A stretch of DNA of 15,104 bases from SKPH01 sp051748565 (lineage in GTDB: Bacteria > Bacillota > Dethiobacteria > DTU022), in NCBI GenBank assembly GCA_051748565.1, contig JBNJHN010000051.1, positions 1 to 15,104 of the forward strand. The letters are read 5' to 3'. Shown here piece by piece: positions 1 through 8,065 of this stretch (the first letter of the stretch is position 1; the number at the start of each line of letters is the position of its first letter). Made by a program: the position numbers and the translations under genes. A model generated the notes under the pieces. That model had not been told where the DNA came from and searched no databases. It worked only from the letters and a program-made list of their open reading frames with translations.

Positions 1-4
1 GTTT

Positions 5-1558
5 TTACAACGGAATATTACCGTGCTTGCGCATCAGGCGCTGTTCACGTTTTGTCCCGACCATTTCCAAACCCCGAATTATATAGGCTCTGGTTTCACG
101 CGGATCGATAACCTCGTCAATCCAGCCCCGTGCTGCAGCAATGTAAGGGTTGGCATACCTCTCGCGATACTCATCAACCAGCTCCTGCCGTTTCAGGGTC
201 TTATCATCGGCAGCTTCCAGCTCACGCCTGTTGACAATATTTACTGCGCCTTCCGGCCCCATTACAGCAATCTCGGCAGTGGGCCAGGCCAGGCAGATAT
301 CGGCGCCCAGCGACCGGGAATCCATAGCTATATACGCTCCGCCGTATGCCTTACGCAGGATTATAGATATCTGGGGAACCGTAGCCTCCGAATAGGCATA
401 GAGAATCTTGGCCCCGTGACGGATCACTCCGCCCCACTCCTGCTCCACGCCGGGCAAATACCCGGGTACATCGACAAAGGTTACCAGGGGCAGATTAAAG
501 CTGTCGCAGAAACGGACGAAGCGGGCAATTTTATCCGAAGAATTAATATCCAGGCAGCCGGCCTTAACCAGGGGCTGGTTGGCAATAATGCCTGCCGCCC
601 GCCCGTTTATCCGGGCGAAACCTACTACCGCATTCTGGGCATAACCCTGGTGAACCTCCATCAGGTCGCTGCCGTCGACCACCCGCTTGATAACTTCGCG
701 GACATCATATGAGCGGTTGGGATTATCAGGCAGCAGTGTGGCTAAATCTTCACCTTTAAGCTCTGGTTCAAGCGCTTCAGCCATTGGAGGGTCATCAATA
801 TTATTGGAAGGCAGAAAACTTAAAAGTCTGCGAATCTGGGCGAAACAATCTTCTTCATTTTCGGCAAAGAAATGGGCTACACCACTGGTCTGATTATGGG
901 TAGCAGCTCCCCCCAGCTCTTCTGCTGTAACTGATTCGCCGGTTACCGCCTTGATCACCTGGGGCCCGGTGATGAACATGTTGCCGGTTCCGCTGACCAT
1001 GAATACAAAATCGGTGATCGCCGGAGAATAGACTGCTCCCCCGGCACAGGGCCCCATGATTATGGACAACTGGGGGATTACCCCCGAGCAAAGAGTATTC
1101 CTGTAGAAAATCGACCCAAATCCATTTAATGAGTAAACGCCCTCCTGGATGCGGGCGCCTCCCGAATCATTTAGACCAATTACGGGAGTCCCATTTTGAG
1201 CCGCCAGATCAAGCACGCGGCATATTTTATTAGCATGTACTTCACCAAGTGAACCGCCGGCCACAGTAAAATCCTGGGCATATACATAGATGCGCCTGCC
1301 GGATATCGTGCCAAACCCGGTGACAACACCTTCCCCCGGGTTGGGGTATTCAAGGCTGCTGGCATCTTCCAGTCCGGTCTGAGCAAAGGTGCCTATCTCA
1401 ACAAAGCTACCCTCATCAAGCAGTTTGTTTAGCCTTTCCCTGGCAGTCAGCTTCCCTTTATCATGCTGAGCTTCAACCCGTTCATCTCCACCGCCGGCAA
1501 GGGTCCGCTTGCGCCTCTCTTCAAGGTGCTTTAATTTATCATCCATTTCTTTCACCAC
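5..1558 (-). CDS. Acyl-CoA carboxyltransferase: methylmalonyl-CoA decarboxylase alpha / propionyl-CoA carboxylase beta
   Basis: A 517-residue biotin-dependent carboxyltransferase with two crotonase-like halves. It moves CO2 between biotin and propionyl-CoA/methylmalonyl-CoA. The N-half oxyanion motifs SGGARIQEG (132-140) and GPCAGGAVYSPA (169-180), the C-half DVPGYLPG (363-370) and RKAYGGAYIAM (402-412), and the terminal KHGNIPL are all present. An Asp in GAD (420) aligns, by memory, with the PccB Asp linked to propionyl-CoA preference. It is the last gene of the operon in the window, 24 bases after the epimerase. Length is normal for the family. Carboxylase beta, decarboxylase alpha and transcarboxylase 12S subunits cannot be told apart by sequence alone; a biotin carrier, OadG-like or 5S subunit gene would be expected beyond base 1. 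The start is uncertain: GTG at 1558, a second GTG at 1555, or ATG at 1546, none with a strong ribosome site. Confidence 0.93.
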   Translation of the reverse strand: MVKEMDDKLKHLEERRKRTLAGGGDERVEAQHDKGKLTARERLNKLLDEGSFVEIGTFAQTGLEDASSLEYPNPGEGVVTGFGTISGRRIYVYAQDFTVAGGSLGEVHANKICRVLDLAAQNGTPVIGLNDSGGARIQEGVYSLNGFGSIFYRNTLCSGVIPQLSIIMGPCAGGAVYSPAITDFVFMVSGTGNMFITGPQVIKAVTGESVTAEELGGAATHNQTSGVAHFFAENEEDCFAQIRRLLSFLPSNNIDDPPMAEALEPELKGEDLATLLPDNPNRSYDVREVIKRVVDGSDLMEVHQGYAQNAVVGFARINGRAAGIIANQPLVKAGCLDINSSDKIARFVRFCDSFNLPLVTFVDVPGYLPGVEQEWGGVIRHGAKILYAYSEATVPQISIILRKAYGGAYIAMDSRSLGADICLAWPTAEIAVMGPEGAVNIVNRRELEAADDKTLKRQELVDEYRERYANPYIAAARGWIDEVIDPRETRAYIIRGLEMVGTKREQRLMRKHGNIPL

Positions 1559-1582
1559 TTTCTCAAATATTCTTTCATTTAT

Positions 1583-1981
1583 TTATCTCTCGCAAATTTC
1601 GATTAATACTCCACCGGTCGACTTAGGATGAAGAAAGGCTATTTTAGCTCCTCCCGCCCCGTAGCGGGGTTTTTCATCGATCAGGGCAATCCCTTTATCT
1701 TTTAACTCCTTCAGTTTATCCTCAATATTATTGACCCGGAATGACAGGTGATGAATTCCTTCACCCTTCTTTTCTATGAATACCCCTACGGGTCCTGAAG
1801 GTACAGTCGTCTGTAAAAGTTCAATTTTGCTCTCGCCTACAGGGAAAAAAGCAACCTTAACTTTTTGTTCTTCGACCACTTCAGTTCCCTTAAATTCCAA
1901 ACCAATCTGATCCCGGTAAAAACTGATCGCTTTTTCCAGATCAGATACAGCTATTCCGATATGATCAATCTTTTCGAACAC
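1583..1981 (-). CDS. mce: Methylmalonyl-CoA epimerase
   Basis: A vicinal-oxygen-chelate protein that interconverts (R)- and (S)-methylmalonyl-CoA, linking the mutase to the carboxyltransferase. Visible features are the IDHIGIAV opening with metal ligand His7, the GIHH pair (77-78), the KPRYGAGG and HPKSTGGVLIEI motifs near the end, and Glu128 as a probable last ligand. It is 132 residues, which is full length. I chose the GTG at 1981 because AGGAG lies 8 bases ahead of it. The TTG two codons upstream (1987) would leave only 2 bases between ribosome site and start. It sits 16 bases after the mutase cobalamin subunit and 24 bases before the carboxyltransferase, as expected for one transcript. 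Assignment rests on fold motifs plus operon context, which agree. Confidence 0.94.
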   Translation of the reverse strand: MFEKIDHIGIAVSDLEKAISFYRDQIGLEFKGTEVVEEQKVKVAFFPVGESKIELLQTTVPSGPVGVFIEKKGEGIHHLSFRVNNIEDKLKELKDKGIALIDEKPRYGAGGAKIAFLHPKSTGGVLIEICER

Positions 1982-1997
1982 GATCAACGCTCCTGTC

Positions 1998-2402
1998 CTA
2001 TTGGTTTTGCTTAACCTTTTTTTTAATAAAACCTATTATTTCTTCAGTCGTAGATCCGGGTGTAAATACTTCCGCCACCCCGTTTTCCTTCAGATAGGTA
2101 ATATCTTCTCTTGGAATAATTCCTCCGACAACAACTACTATATCACTACTTTCCTTCTCACGCAGCATTTCCAGAATCGGGGGAAGAAGCTGCATGTGCG
2201 CCCCTGAAAGTATGCTTAAACCGATTACCTGTACATCTTCCTGGAGCGCTGCTTCAACAATTTGTTCGGGGGTCTGTCTCAGACCGGTATAGATTACTTC
2301 CATTCCGGCATCACGCAATGCCTGGGCCACTACTTTTGCCCCACGGTCATGTCCATCAAGACCTACCTTGCCGACAAGCACTCGCACCGGTTTATCGGCC
2401 AT
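1998..2402 (-). CDS. Methylmalonyl-CoA mutase, cobalamin-binding (C-terminal) subunit
   Basis: A 134-residue stand-alone B12-binding domain that supplies adenosylcobalamin to the mutase large subunit. The base-off signature D-x-H-x-x-G is present as DGHDRG (16-21), so His18 is the predicted lower axial cobalt ligand. It is followed by the GLSILSG loop and the GGIIPREDI segment that cradle the nucleotide tail. The ATG start is preceded by AGGAGG with 9-base spacing. The gene begins 34 bases after the large-subunit stop. Splitting the mutase into a ~550-residue catalytic chain and a ~135-residue cobalamin chain is common in Clostridia and archaea, unlike the fused MutB of Propionibacterium. No unusual residues were seen. 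Confidence 0.95.
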   Translation of the reverse strand: MADKPVRVLVGKVGLDGHDRGAKVVAQALRDAGMEVIYTGLRQTPEQIVEAALQEDVQVIGLSILSGAHMQLLPPILEMLREKESSDIVVVVGGIIPREDITYLKENGVAEVFTPGSTTEEIIGFIKKKVKQNQ

Positions 2403-2436
2403 CTAAATATTCCTCCTTGTCAAATGTGGCCATTGC

Positions 2437-4110
2437 TCAGAGAGTGATTTGCTGCTGATATTCACCAAAAACATCCCTGAGAACACCACAGATTTCTCCC
2501 AAAGTAGCGTAGGCTTTTACCGAATTAAATATATAAGGCATCAGGTTGTCATCAGATTGGGCAGCACTGCGCAGTTCCTGCAGGGACTCAGCCACCTTAC
2601 CCTGGTTTCGACTGAGGCGTACCTCTTTTATCCTCTCCACCTGGCGTTGGCTGGTTGCCGGATCCATTTTCAGAAGATCAATCGGCTGTTCGCCGCTGGT
2701 TTTAAAACGATTTACCCCGACAACTACCCGCTCCTGGGATTCTATATCTTTCTGGTACTGGTAAGCACTGGCCTGGATCTCTTTTTGAATAAATCCTTTT
2801 TCTATAGCTTCGACTGCGCCGCCAATTTCATCTATGCGATCTATGTAACGAAGCACCTCTTCTTCAATGTGATCGGTTAAACTTTCTATATAATACGATC
2901 CTCCCAGGGGGTCAGCCGTATCGGCGGCACCGATCTCATAACCGATAACCTGTTGAGTGCGAAGAGCAAGCAGAACAGAGTGTTCACTGGGTAGGGCCAG
3001 GGCTTCATCGCGTGAGTTGGTATGCAATGACTGGGTCCCGCCCAGAACTGCACTTAAGGCCTGGAAAGCAACACGCATGATATTTACATCAGGCTGTTGG
3101 GCTGTCAGGGTTGACCCCGCTGTCTGGGTGTGAAAACGCAGCATCATTGAGCGCGGGTTAGTTGCCCCAAAACGGTTTTTCATAATCCTTGCCCAGATTC
3201 TCCTGGCGGCCCTGAATTTGGCAACTTCTTCGAAAAAGTTTAAATGGGCATTAAAAAAGAATGAGAGACGGGGAGCAAATTGATCTACTTCCAAACCTGC
3301 CTCTACAGCCGCTTCGACATAAGCTATGGCATTGCATAAGGTAAAAGCCACCTCCTGGACGGCGGTTGATCCTGCTTCCCTGATATGATAACCGCTGATG
3401 CTGATCGTATTCCAGGTGGGTACTTTTTCTCCGGCAAAGGCAAAGATATCGACAATCAGGCGCATCGATTCCCTGGGCGGAAAGATATAAGTGCCGCGTG
3501 CCACATATTCTTTTAAAATATCATTTTGAATAGTACCATTAATCTTATCCATGGGGATACCCTGTTTTTCTGCTACCGCCATATACATAGCCAGCAAAAC
3601 TGCAGCAGGCGAATTGATAGTCATCGATGTGCTGACCTGATCAAGCGGAATCTGATCCATCAGAATTTCCATGTCAGCAAGGGTATCGATGGCAACTCCG
3701 ACTTTTCCTACCTCACCCCGGGCAAGGGGATGGTCTGAATCGTATCCAATCTGAGTAGGCAGATCAAAAGCCACACTCAGGCCGGTTTGCCCCTGCTCTA
3801 ACAGGTAGCGAAAACGCTTATTGGTTTCTTCGGCGCTTCCAAAGCCTGCATACTGGCGCATTGTCCACAGGCGGCCCCGATACATTGTCGGCTGTATCCC
3901 CCGGGTGTAGGGATACTCTCCGGGCCAATTCAGCCCTTCCAGGTAGTCAAATTCTTCCAGATTAAGCGGATCGTAAATCCTTTCTATTTCAAGATCCGAG
4001 TCAAGTTTAAAATGCCTGCGCTCGGGATGTTTCTCTATCACCTTGTTTGCTTTTGCCTGCCAGGCCGCTTTAGCCTGTCTAAGCTCATCTTTTTTACCCG
4101 AATCACCCAA
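2437..4110 (-). CDS. Methylmalonyl-CoA mutase large (catalytic, N-terminal) subunit
   Basis: A 557-residue TIM-barrel subunit of the adenosylcobalamin enzyme that isomerises succinyl-CoA and (R)-methylmalonyl-CoA. Substrate-defining residues favour a true methylmalonyl-CoA mutase over isobutyryl-CoA mutase: Tyr77 in PTMYRGRLWTMRQYAGF, Arg205 in KEYVARGTYIFPP, and His242 in ISISGYHIREAGST. The NGTIQNDILKE and TQSLHTNSRDEALALPSE motifs are also present. Its cobalamin domain is the next gene. The start is TTG at 4110 with GGGAGGAGG about 11 bases upstream, a rather long spacing; no ATG lies close by. A 73-base gap separates it from sucD, the largest inside the operon, and I see no riboswitch or terminator there. 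Full length and intact. Confidence 0.96.
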   Translation of the reverse strand: MGDSGKKDELRQAKAAWQAKANKVIEKHPERRHFKLDSDLEIERIYDPLNLEEFDYLEGLNWPGEYPYTRGIQPTMYRGRLWTMRQYAGFGSAEETNKRFRYLLEQGQTGLSVAFDLPTQIGYDSDHPLARGEVGKVGVAIDTLADMEILMDQIPLDQVSTSMTINSPAAVLLAMYMAVAEKQGIPMDKINGTIQNDILKEYVARGTYIFPPRESMRLIVDIFAFAGEKVPTWNTISISGYHIREAGSTAVQEVAFTLCNAIAYVEAAVEAGLEVDQFAPRLSFFFNAHLNFFEEVAKFRAARRIWARIMKNRFGATNPRSMMLRFHTQTAGSTLTAQQPDVNIMRVAFQALSAVLGGTQSLHTNSRDEALALPSEHSVLLALRTQQVIGYEIGAADTADPLGGSYYIESLTDHIEEEVLRYIDRIDEIGGAVEAIEKGFIQKEIQASAYQYQKDIESQERVVVGVNRFKTSGEQPIDLLKMDPATSQRQVERIKEVRLSRNQGKVAESLQELRSAAQSDDNLMPYIFNSVKAYATLGEICGVLRDVFGEYQQQITL

Positions 4111-4183
4111 TTTTTATGCGGCCTCCTCCCTTTTATTAATTTAACCCTTCTTTTATTGCCTGTCATTTTAGATAATTTGAGTG

Positions 4184-5059
4184 TTAGCTTTCAGCCAATA
4201 CGGACTTGATCAAACCAGGCAGTTTTGCCGGCAAGTCAGCCACACTAACACCCGCTTCAGTAAGCGCTTCGACCTTGCTATCAAATGTGCCCCTGCCCCG
4301 CTCTATGATCGCTCCCGCATGGCCCATTCTTTTACCGGGAGGTGCACTGCGGCCGGCTAGGTAGGCAAAAACAGGCTTACTGACCGATTTTTTGATAAAA
4401 GATGCTGCTTCTTCCTCGGAGCTTCCCCCGATTTCTCCAACCAGGATAATCGCTTCAGTGGCTGGATCTTCTTCAAATTTTTTCAAAACATCGATAAAAT
4501 GCAGCCCCACAACACGATCTCCTCCGAGACCTACAACTGTTGTGGTTCCTACTCTGTTTTCGGTCAAATGACCGACAATTTCATAGCAAAGAGTACCGCT
4601 TCTTGAAACGACTCCCACTGGACCGGGAATAAAATACTGACTGGGCATGATACCGATCTTTGAGCTTCCCGAAGAAACCAGCCCGAAAGTATTTGGCCCG
4701 ACAACAACAGCTTCTTTCTGTCGGGCATGAGCCATGATATCCATGGCATCGTGCAGAGGTATATGTTCCGGGATTAAAACTAAAATTTTCACACCCGCAT
4801 CTAAAGCTTCCAGGGCGGCATCTTTGGCAAATGGCGCCGGGATAAATAATATGCTCGCATCAGCCGGTTCTTTTTCCATTGCTTCGAAAACTGTATTGAA
4901 TACAGGCACCGTTTCTACGGTTTGGCCGCCTTTGCCGGGTGTGACTCCACCGACCACTTTCGTTCCATAAGAAAGCATCTGAACAGTGTGAAAAGACCCC
5001 TGATTGCCGGTTATGCCCTGGACCACAACACGCGTGTTTTCATTTATATATATAGACAT
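4184..5059 (-). CDS. sucD: Succinyl-CoA synthetase alpha subunit
   Basis: A 291-residue CoA-binding alpha subunit of succinate-CoA ligase, which makes ATP (or GTP) from succinyl-CoA by substrate-level phosphorylation. The N-terminal Rossmann motif is VVVQGITGNQGSFHT (11-25). The phosphorylated active-site histidine is His247 in GKRMGHAGAI. The power-helix region VSRSGTLCYE (151-160) and VGEIGGSSEEEAA (207-219) are conserved. The family GPNCPG/GPNTPG loop reads GPNTFG here, a modest change. ATG start with GGGAG 8 bases upstream. It lies 41 bases after sucC, and the pair forms the heterodimer. In the propionate pathway this enzyme converts succinyl-CoA to succinate, or the reverse. Confidence 0.96.
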   Translation of the reverse strand: MSIYINENTRVVVQGITGNQGSFHTVQMLSYGTKVVGGVTPGKGGQTVETVPVFNTVFEAMEKEPADASILFIPAPFAKDAALEALDAGVKILVLIPEHIPLHDAMDIMAHARQKEAVVVGPNTFGLVSSGSSKIGIMPSQYFIPGPVGVVSRSGTLCYEIVGHLTENRVGTTTVVGLGGDRVVGLHFIDVLKKFEEDPATEAIILVGEIGGSSEEEAASFIKKSVSKPVFAYLAGRSAPPGKRMGHAGAIIERGRGTFDSKVEALTEAGVSVADLPAKLPGLIKSVLAES

Positions 5060-5100
5060 TCATTAATCTCCCTTCCTCAATGCAAAATATTCTGCGTTAA

Positions 5101-6210
5101 TTAGGATGTGCCGGTTAGGTCAACAGCATGGCTTACAGCATCATCCATAGTGTTAAATGTTTTTATGCCTACCTTTTCCAGGATTTTTCGGCCTTCTGCT
5201 TCGTTGGTTCCAACCAGGCGAAACGATACCGGCAGGTCAATACCCTTGCTTTCCTTGACTTTAACAAAAGCTTCTGCAACAACATCACAGCGGGTGATTC
5301 CGCCAAATATATTAATCAGGAGCACCTTTGGATTGGTCCCCAGCAACAGCTCCAGGGACTGGGCTGTTTTTTCAACATCGGCGCCACCGCCAAAATCGAG
5401 AAAATTGGCCGGCTCTCCCCCATAATGCTGAACCATATCGAGAGTAGCCATGGTTATTCCGGCGCCATTTGCCATAACCGCAATATCGCCATCAAGCTCA
5501 ACATAAGCCAGGTCAAGCTCTTCCGCTTTTAATTCCAGGGCTGTTTTTTCTTTAATTCGCGGCAGTTGGGGATGACGGTAGAGGGCGTCATCATCGATGG
5601 TAACTTTGGCATCAGCGGCAATAAGACCATCCGGAGTTACTGCCAGGGGGTTAATTTCAGCTAATTCAGCATCAAGTTCTCTAAATAGGCGGTACAGCCT
5701 GGGCAAAAATTTGATAAACTCTTTTTGCAGTTCACCACTGACTCCCAACAGGCGGCAAATTTCCCGGACCATATAGGGCTGAAGCCCGACTGTCACATCA
5801 ACTGTCCACCTGATCATACGATCTTCAGGGACATCTTCCACATCCATGCCACCATCCAGAGATACGAGCACTACGGGACGGTGGCCAGCCCCATCGACTG
5901 TTATAGCCAGGTAAAGTTCCTCTTTAATTTGAATCTTTTCTTCAACAAGCAGATTTTCGGCAGTAAAACCGCCAAGTTCCATTTTTAGAATACGTTCTGC
6001 TTCAGTTTTTGCTTCAGCGGGATTTGAAGCAAAAGCAATCCCCCCCGATTTGCCTCTTTTCCCGGTCAGCACCTGTGACTTTATGACTACTTCACCCAGT
6101 TCTTCTGCGGCTTGTGCAGCTTCTTCAGCATTTTTTACCACTTTACCGCGGGGAATCGGAATATCGTAACGGTCAAAGAGTTCTTTTCCCAGGTATTCAT
6201 AAAGCTTCAA
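5101..6210 (-). CDS. sucC: Succinyl-CoA synthetase beta subunit (ADP-forming type)
   Basis: A 369-residue ATP-grasp subunit that binds nucleotide and succinate and partners SucD. The protein opens with MKLYEYLGKELFDRY, typical of the family, and has the LTGKRGKSGGI nucleotide-binding loop (about 48-58), the AEINPLAV metal-site motif, the NGAGITMATLDM segment, GGEPANFLDFGGGA, and the INIFGGITRCD loop. It is slightly shorter than E. coli SucC (388). The start is TTG at 6210, fixed by GGAGG 7 bases upstream and by the conserved N-terminus. It follows the regulator by only 30 bases, so the two are probably co-transcribed. Nucleotide preference (ADP or GDP) cannot be settled here. Confidence 0.95.
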   Translation of the reverse strand: MKLYEYLGKELFDRYDIPIPRGKVVKNAEEAAQAAEELGEVVIKSQVLTGKRGKSGGIAFASNPAEAKTEAERILKMELGGFTAENLLVEEKIQIKEELYLAITVDGAGHRPVVLVSLDGGMDVEDVPEDRMIRWTVDVTVGLQPYMVREICRLLGVSGELQKEFIKFLPRLYRLFRELDAELAEINPLAVTPDGLIAADAKVTIDDDALYRHPQLPRIKEKTALELKAEELDLAYVELDGDIAVMANGAGITMATLDMVQHYGGEPANFLDFGGGADVEKTAQSLELLLGTNPKVLLINIFGGITRCDVVAEAFVKVKESKGIDLPVSFRLVGTNEAEGRKILEKVGIKTFNTMDDAVSHAVDLTGTS

Positions 6211-6240
6211 TGTTAATCCTCCATTCAGTAATAAATTTGA

Positions 6241-7956
6241 TTAGTCACCGTATTTTTTTAACTTATTATATAAAGTAGCAAGCGATATGTTCAAGGCCTG
6301 AGCCGCCTTTTTTTTCCCTTCCAGGGTTTCCCCATACCTGGTTAAAGCCAGTTTAAGCATTATTTCTTCCATCTTATCAAGGGGAATTATTTCATCAAAA
6401 GCAGGTGCTTCCTGGTTCCCCAGGCGCCCTATATATGGAGAAAGATGATGATGTTCGATAACCGGGCCGTCGGCAACAGCCATTGAACGCTCAATGGCGC
6501 TTTTAAGCTCGCTGATATTGCCCGGCCAATCGTACTCGGCAAGCTCTTGTAATGCGCGTGGTGAAATTTCCTGAACTTTTTTACCAAGTTTTCGGTTCAG
6601 GCGGTCGATCAATGCAGAAGCCAGCATCGGTATATCTTCAGGACGCTTGCGCAGGGGAGGCAAATTAACCGTAACTGAGCTGAGTTTGCGGTATAATTCT
6701 TCCGAAAAATGACCCTGGAGCGATGCATTTAACAAGTTATCACTGGCCGATGCAATTATCCTGACATCAATTGAAATTGGTTGATCTCCACCGATACGGT
6801 TAAAACATTTTTCTTCCAAAACTTTTAAGATTTTTTTCTGCAGATAAGGATTAAGCGAATTTATTTCTTTAATAAACAGGGTACTTCCTTCAGCTAATTC
6901 AATTTTTCCTATGCGTGTACGTAAAACTCCCGGCATTGCGCCTTTCTCGCAGCCGAAAATTTCTATTTCCTGCAGTGAATCGGGAACTGCTGAACAATCG
7001 ATGACTATCAAAGGTCTTTTTTTGCGGGAACTGCTGTTGTGGATAGCCTGGGCAAAAAGGCTTTTACCGGTTCCGCTTTCACCGCTAATCAATACTGCAG
7101 ATTCACTGCGGGCGGCTTTTCGACCTTTTTCAATGGTAGAAAGATAATTTTTGCTCTTACCGGTCAGCGATTCAAAGGTAAAACGGCTTCCTGATATTTG
7201 ATCGATCTGGGCATAAAGGTTATCAATAATATCGTTACTGTGTTTTAGTTCATCCATTAACTTTAGGATATCACCTACCGGCTGAAAAACTACAACCGCA
7301 CCCATAAGTTCTCCGTCTACGATAATAGGTGAAGCATTTGAAATGACGTCGGCATCTGAGCCGCCGACATAGGTCCGATAGCCGGTTACCGGTTTCTGCT
7401 GTATAAGCGACTGCGCCAGAGCTCCGTGAGGCGAAACTTCGAATATACTGCAGTTAACACGCTTACTTTCTGGGATACCGGTCACCCGTGTGAATGCCGG
7501 ATTGACATACTTGACTATACCCCTGGCATCTACCACTTCGATTGCGTCCTGGACCGAATTCAATATGGCCAAAAGTTCACCTTTTACCAATCGTGTCTCA
7601 AAAAGTTGTTCCCGGGAATTTAATACCGCTTTTAATATCGAGGGAGGCGTTAACTGTTCCAACTTGACTCCACTGCTCAATTTCCCCTGCAGATAAACCC
7701 CCACGGAACTCTCACCTGTTCCATTAATTATTGTCTCCAGCTCTGGAAGAGCAGTTATTTTATCGAGATCGGCAGTCACAAAATACTGTTTTCTTTCTGC
7801 TTCCGTCAGCCAGTCAAATTTTCCATCCGGACAGGCTAAGCCGACCAGGTCAATTTCACTGCACTGCTTCAGGAGGCGGAATAAGTCCGCCCCTCGCCTT
7901 CCGTTTATCACCAATGCCGTTTTAATCAAGAGGTCAAACCCGCCCCCTTTCCTCAT
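6241..7956 (-). CDS. PAS / AAA+ / Fis-HTH transcriptional regulator with degenerate sigma-54 activation motifs
   Basis: A 571-residue protein built like a sigma-54 enhancer-binding regulator. Residues 10-110 look like a Rossmann-type nucleotide- or CoA-binding domain (ALVINGRRGADLF, with a glycine-rich turn at 18-22). Residues ~122-228 are a PAS domain, followed by a short helical linker. Residues ~262-500 are the AAA+ domain, and the C-terminus is a Fis-type helix-turn-helix (KKAAQALNISLATLYNKL). Walker A is intact (GESGTGKS, 292-299). Other motifs are not: GAFTGA reads GAMPGV (339-344), Walker B has Lys363 where Asp is expected (TLFIKEI), the FR..LYxRL arginine-finger segment reads FSEELYRKL, and sensor II GNVREL reads GNISEL. 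Being first in the operon, it probably controls sucC and downstream genes, but likely not by classical sigma-54 remodelling. The start is ATG 7956; a TTG nine codons in (7929) is possible. Confidence 0.88.
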   Translation of the reverse strand: MRKGGGFDLLIKTALVINGRRGADLFRLLKQCSEIDLVGLACPDGKFDWLTEAERKQYFVTADLDKITALPELETIINGTGESSVGVYLQGKLSSGVKLEQLTPPSILKAVLNSREQLFETRLVKGELLAILNSVQDAIEVVDARGIVKYVNPAFTRVTGIPESKRVNCSIFEVSPHGALAQSLIQQKPVTGYRTYVGGSDADVISNASPIIVDGELMGAVVVFQPVGDILKLMDELKHSNDIIDNLYAQIDQISGSRFTFESLTGKSKNYLSTIEKGRKAARSESAVLISGESGTGKSLFAQAIHNSSSRKKRPLIVIDCSAVPDSLQEIEIFGCEKGAMPGVLRTRIGKIELAEGSTLFIKEINSLNPYLQKKILKVLEEKCFNRIGGDQPISIDVRIIASASDNLLNASLQGHFSEELYRKLSSVTVNLPPLRKRPEDIPMLASALIDRLNRKLGKKVQEISPRALQELAEYDWPGNISELKSAIERSMAVADGPVIEHHHLSPYIGRLGNQEAPAFDEIIPLDKMEEIMLKLALTRYGETLEGKKKAAQALNISLATLYNKLKKYGD

Positions 7957-8030
7957 CTTAGAATATTCGTAAATATTAGAAGAAATCCTGCTTTATATCT
8001 CTTGTTTCTACTTTAATTCTTAGAACGCTG

Positions 8031-8045
8031 GCAAATCGTACTCCA
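8031..8045 (-). promoter_or_regulatory. Candidate -24/-12 (sigma-54-like) promoter ahead of the operon
   Basis: On the minus strand the sequence TGGAGTACGATTTGC has GG and GC doublets 10 bases apart, the hallmark spacing of a -24/-12 promoter (TGGCACG-N4-TTGC). The TTGC half is good, but the -24 half beyond TGG is poor. It lies about 75 bases before the regulator ATG. An overlapping sigma-A alternative is TTGCCA (8034-8029), an 18-base spacer and TAGAAA. Either is weak on its own. Confidence 0.3.
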
Positions 8046-8065
8046 AATCCACAATCAGACAAAGA

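Noticed and set aside
23..712. Long plus-strand open frame opposite the carboxyltransferase
   Set aside because: It is antisense to a clearly conserved gene, has no ribosome site or recognisable domain, and the carboxyltransferase frame explains the sequence.
4111..4183. Possible cobalamin riboswitch before the mutase gene
   Set aside because: The 73-base gap is too short for a B12 riboswitch, and no B12-box-like sequence or extended structure is visible.
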